Below are positions 6,756 to 7,375 of a stretch of 7,375 nucleotides of DNA, piece after piece (the first letter of the stretch is position 1; the number at the start of each line of letters is the position of its first letter). The notes under the pieces are model-generated. The model had not been told where the DNA came from and made no database searches. It worked only from the letters and a program-made list of their open reading frames with translations. This DNA is from Bacteroidota bacterium (GTDB taxonomy: Bacteria; Bacteroidota; Bacteroidia; Bacteroidales; JADFUO01): NCBI GenBank assembly GCA_030614305.1, contig JAUWKH010000079.1, positions 1-7,375 on the forward strand. Reading direction: 5' to 3'. A program made the translations under genes and the position numbers.

Positions 6756-6818
6756 GAGGACTGCCGACTGAGGACTGCCGACTGAGGACTGGGGACTGAG
6801 GACTGAGGACTGGGGACT
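6756..6818 (+). repeat. Heptamer array, nine GNNGACT units
   Basis: Nine consecutive 7-bp units with no gaps, all GNNGACT. In order the variable pair is AG, CC, AG, CC, AG, GG, AG, AG, GG. The first four units make two identical 14-mers. TGA occurs at unit junctions and seven is not a multiple of three, so it does not code for a repeat protein. The GG and GGGG runs on the plus strand give some two-tetrad G-quadruplex potential. Arrays of this kind occur between genes in some Bacteroidota assemblies (from memory). Confidence 0.85.
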
Positions 6819-6852
6819 GATAATCAAAAATAGTATAATGAAAGTAGAGACT

Positions 6853-6875
6853 CTTAAGTGACATTTGTTAATAAA
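6853..6875 (+). repeat. Split direct repeat, copy 2
   Basis: CTTAAGTGA, five bases (CATTT), then GTTAATAAA: second copy of the element at 6571-6590, 282 bp downstream by its left ends. Confidence 0.55.
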
Positions 6876-6913
6876 TTGTATTAATAAGTATAAAATTCAT
6901 TTCATAAATCAAG

Positions 6914-6921
6914 TATATTTG
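6914..6921 (+). promoter_or_regulatory. Candidate recA promoter, -7 element
   Basis: TATATTTG is identical to the -7 of the sigma gene promoter, including the following CA. Transcription would start near 6928, so the palindromic repeat at 6946-6994 would lie in the recA leader. The position 19 bases upstream reads TAAA rather than TTTG, so the -33 is poor. I see no obvious SOS operator. Confidence 0.45.
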
Positions 6922-6945
6922 CATAAGTATTTAAATTTACGGATT

Positions 6946-6994
6946 ATGTCCCTCGTCTTCCTGCCTGCCGGCAGGTAGGCGCTCGGGATGACAT
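6946..6994 (+). repeat. Palindromic dispersed-type repeat in the recA leader
   Basis: The core 6960-6979 is a 20-bp palindrome centred on CCGG with a single G/T wobble. It is flanked by CCCTCGTCTT on the left and CGCTCGGGAT on the right, and by the outer inverted pair ATGTC (6946-6950) and GACAT (6990-6994). Read on the minus strand it has the GTCATCCCGAGCG ... GACGAGGGA pattern that I know as a dispersed intergenic repeat of Bacteroidota. It is the most G+C-rich spot near recA and ends 32 nt before its start codon. Confidence 0.6.
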
Positions 6995-6995
6995 T

Positions 6996-7014
6996 AATTA
7001 CGAATTACGAATTA
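6996..7014 (+). repeat. AATTACG short tandem repeat
   Basis: AATTACG twice followed by AATTA (2.7 copies), just upstream of the recA start codon and next to the palindromic repeat. Low-complexity, probably without function. Confidence 0.6.
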
Positions 7015-7026
7015 AAAATAAATAAC

Positions 7027-7375
7027 ATGGATAAAGAAACAACTAAAGAAAATAATGTTGAAAAACTAAAAAAAGAAAAATTAAAAGCACTTGAATCAAC
7101 GCTTGGCAATATTGAAAAATCATACGGCAAGGGAGCAAAAATGAAATTAGGTGACGGTGCAATAGAAAATATTGAATCAATTTCAACAGGTTCAATAGCA
7201 TTAGACATTGCCTTAGGTATTGGCGGTTTGCCAAAAGGAAGGGTAACAGAAATATTCGGTCCTGAGGCATCAGGTAAAACTACACTCGCTATCCAGGCAA
7301 TTGCCGAATCTCAAAAACAAGGTGGTATAGCTGCATTTATTGATGCCGAACATGCTTTTGATATGTTATATGCAA
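7027..7375 (+). CDS. recA: RecA recombinase (N-terminal part, partial)
   Basis: RecA forms filaments on single-stranded DNA, drives strand exchange and triggers self-cleavage of SOS repressors. 116 codons are visible before the window ends, about a third of the usual 330-350. After a Lys/Glu-rich N-terminus about 12 residues longer than in E. coli comes the conserved [19 protein letters not shown] (19-37), [20 protein letters not shown] (53-72), Walker A GPEASGKT (78-85) and FIDAEHAFD (104-112) with the catalytic Glu at 108. The ATG at 7027 is the only start that gives the full N-terminal helix; no SD precedes it. A -7 element lies 106 nt upstream and a palindromic repeat lies between the two. 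Confidence 0.97.
   Translation, partial: MDKETTKENNVEKLKKEKLKALESTLGNIEKSYGKGAKMKLGDGAIENIESISTGSIALDIALGIGGLPKGRVTEIFGPEASGKTTLAIQAIAESQKQGGIAAFIDAEHAFDMLYA

Larger units (their letters stand above)
6551..7026. other. 476-bp non-coding, repeat-dense region between nth and recA
   Basis: No credible open reading frame is present on either strand. In order it holds a first copy of a split direct repeat (6571-6590), a long hairpin (6614-6641), two heptamers in reverse orientation (6643-6666), a GATT/GACT array (6701-6748), a GNNGACT heptamer array (6756-6818), a second copy of the direct repeat (6853-6875), a promoter -7 element (6914-6921), a palindromic repeat (6946-6994) and an AATTACG repeat (6996-7014). 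The part from 6598 to 6820 is visibly richer in G and C than its flanks. Confidence 0.8.

Noticed and set aside
6701..6818. Tandem units that could suggest a CRISPR array
   Set aside because: Units are 4 and 7 bp and directly adjacent, with no spacers of 25-40 bp and no cas genes nearby.
6571..6875. Possible integron attC site or insertion sequence
   Set aside because: No GTTRRRY core or attC-like layout, and no transposase or integrase frame within the direct repeats.
6852..7026. LexA or SOS operator before recA
   Set aside because: No clear inverted operator of a known class near the -7 element; the only palindrome is the G+C-rich dispersed-type repeat.
7005..7270. Minus-strand open frames over the start of recA
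   Set aside because: They are antisense to conserved RecA codons and resemble no protein.

Overview
The window looks like chromosomal DNA from a member of the Bacteroidota. The DNA is AT-rich and start codons mostly lack a Shine-Dalgarno (SD) sequence. Promoter -7 elements fit the phylum consensus TAnnTTTG, once with a well-spaced TTTG (-33) element. The UvrA, ECF sigma factor, endonuclease III and RecA proteins read like those of this phylum. No closer placement is possible by eye.

Layout: (1) 1-1416, minus strand: N-terminal half of uvrA, running off the left edge. (2) 1417-1637: divergent intergenic region with a good Bacteroidota promoter and a structured leader of about 140 nt. (3) 1638-2531, plus strand: an ECF sigma factor and a 67-residue basic protein, ended by a strong intrinsic terminator (2554-2599). 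(4) 2728-5898: a single-chain restriction-modification protein with a PD-(D/E)XK nuclease fused to an N6-adenine methyltransferase. (5) 5909-6550: endonuclease III (nth), 10 nt downstream. (6) 6551-7026: a 476-bp non-coding stretch packed with hairpins, a tetranucleotide array, a heptanucleotide array, a pair of direct repeats and a palindromic repeat. (7) 7027-7375: the first 116 codons of recA, running off the right edge.

Three of the genes act in DNA repair: uvrA in nucleotide excision, nth in base excision, recA in recombination and damage response. The sigma factor and its small neighbour sit between them. The restriction-modification gene separates the sigma unit from nth and looks like an accessory gene in a core repair neighbourhood. 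The terminator before it and a candidate promoter at 2639-2646 make it a separate transcription unit, which may carry nth along.

The most interesting unexplained signal is the sigma-factor leader. It has a perfect 10-bp hairpin with a C-rich loop, an AGGAGG with no usable start codon, and a real SD that could pair either with the hairpin loop or with a CCCTTT upstream. Next are a hairpin that abuts the small gene's start codon and the repeat complex between nth and recA. I found no clearly new multi-gene system.
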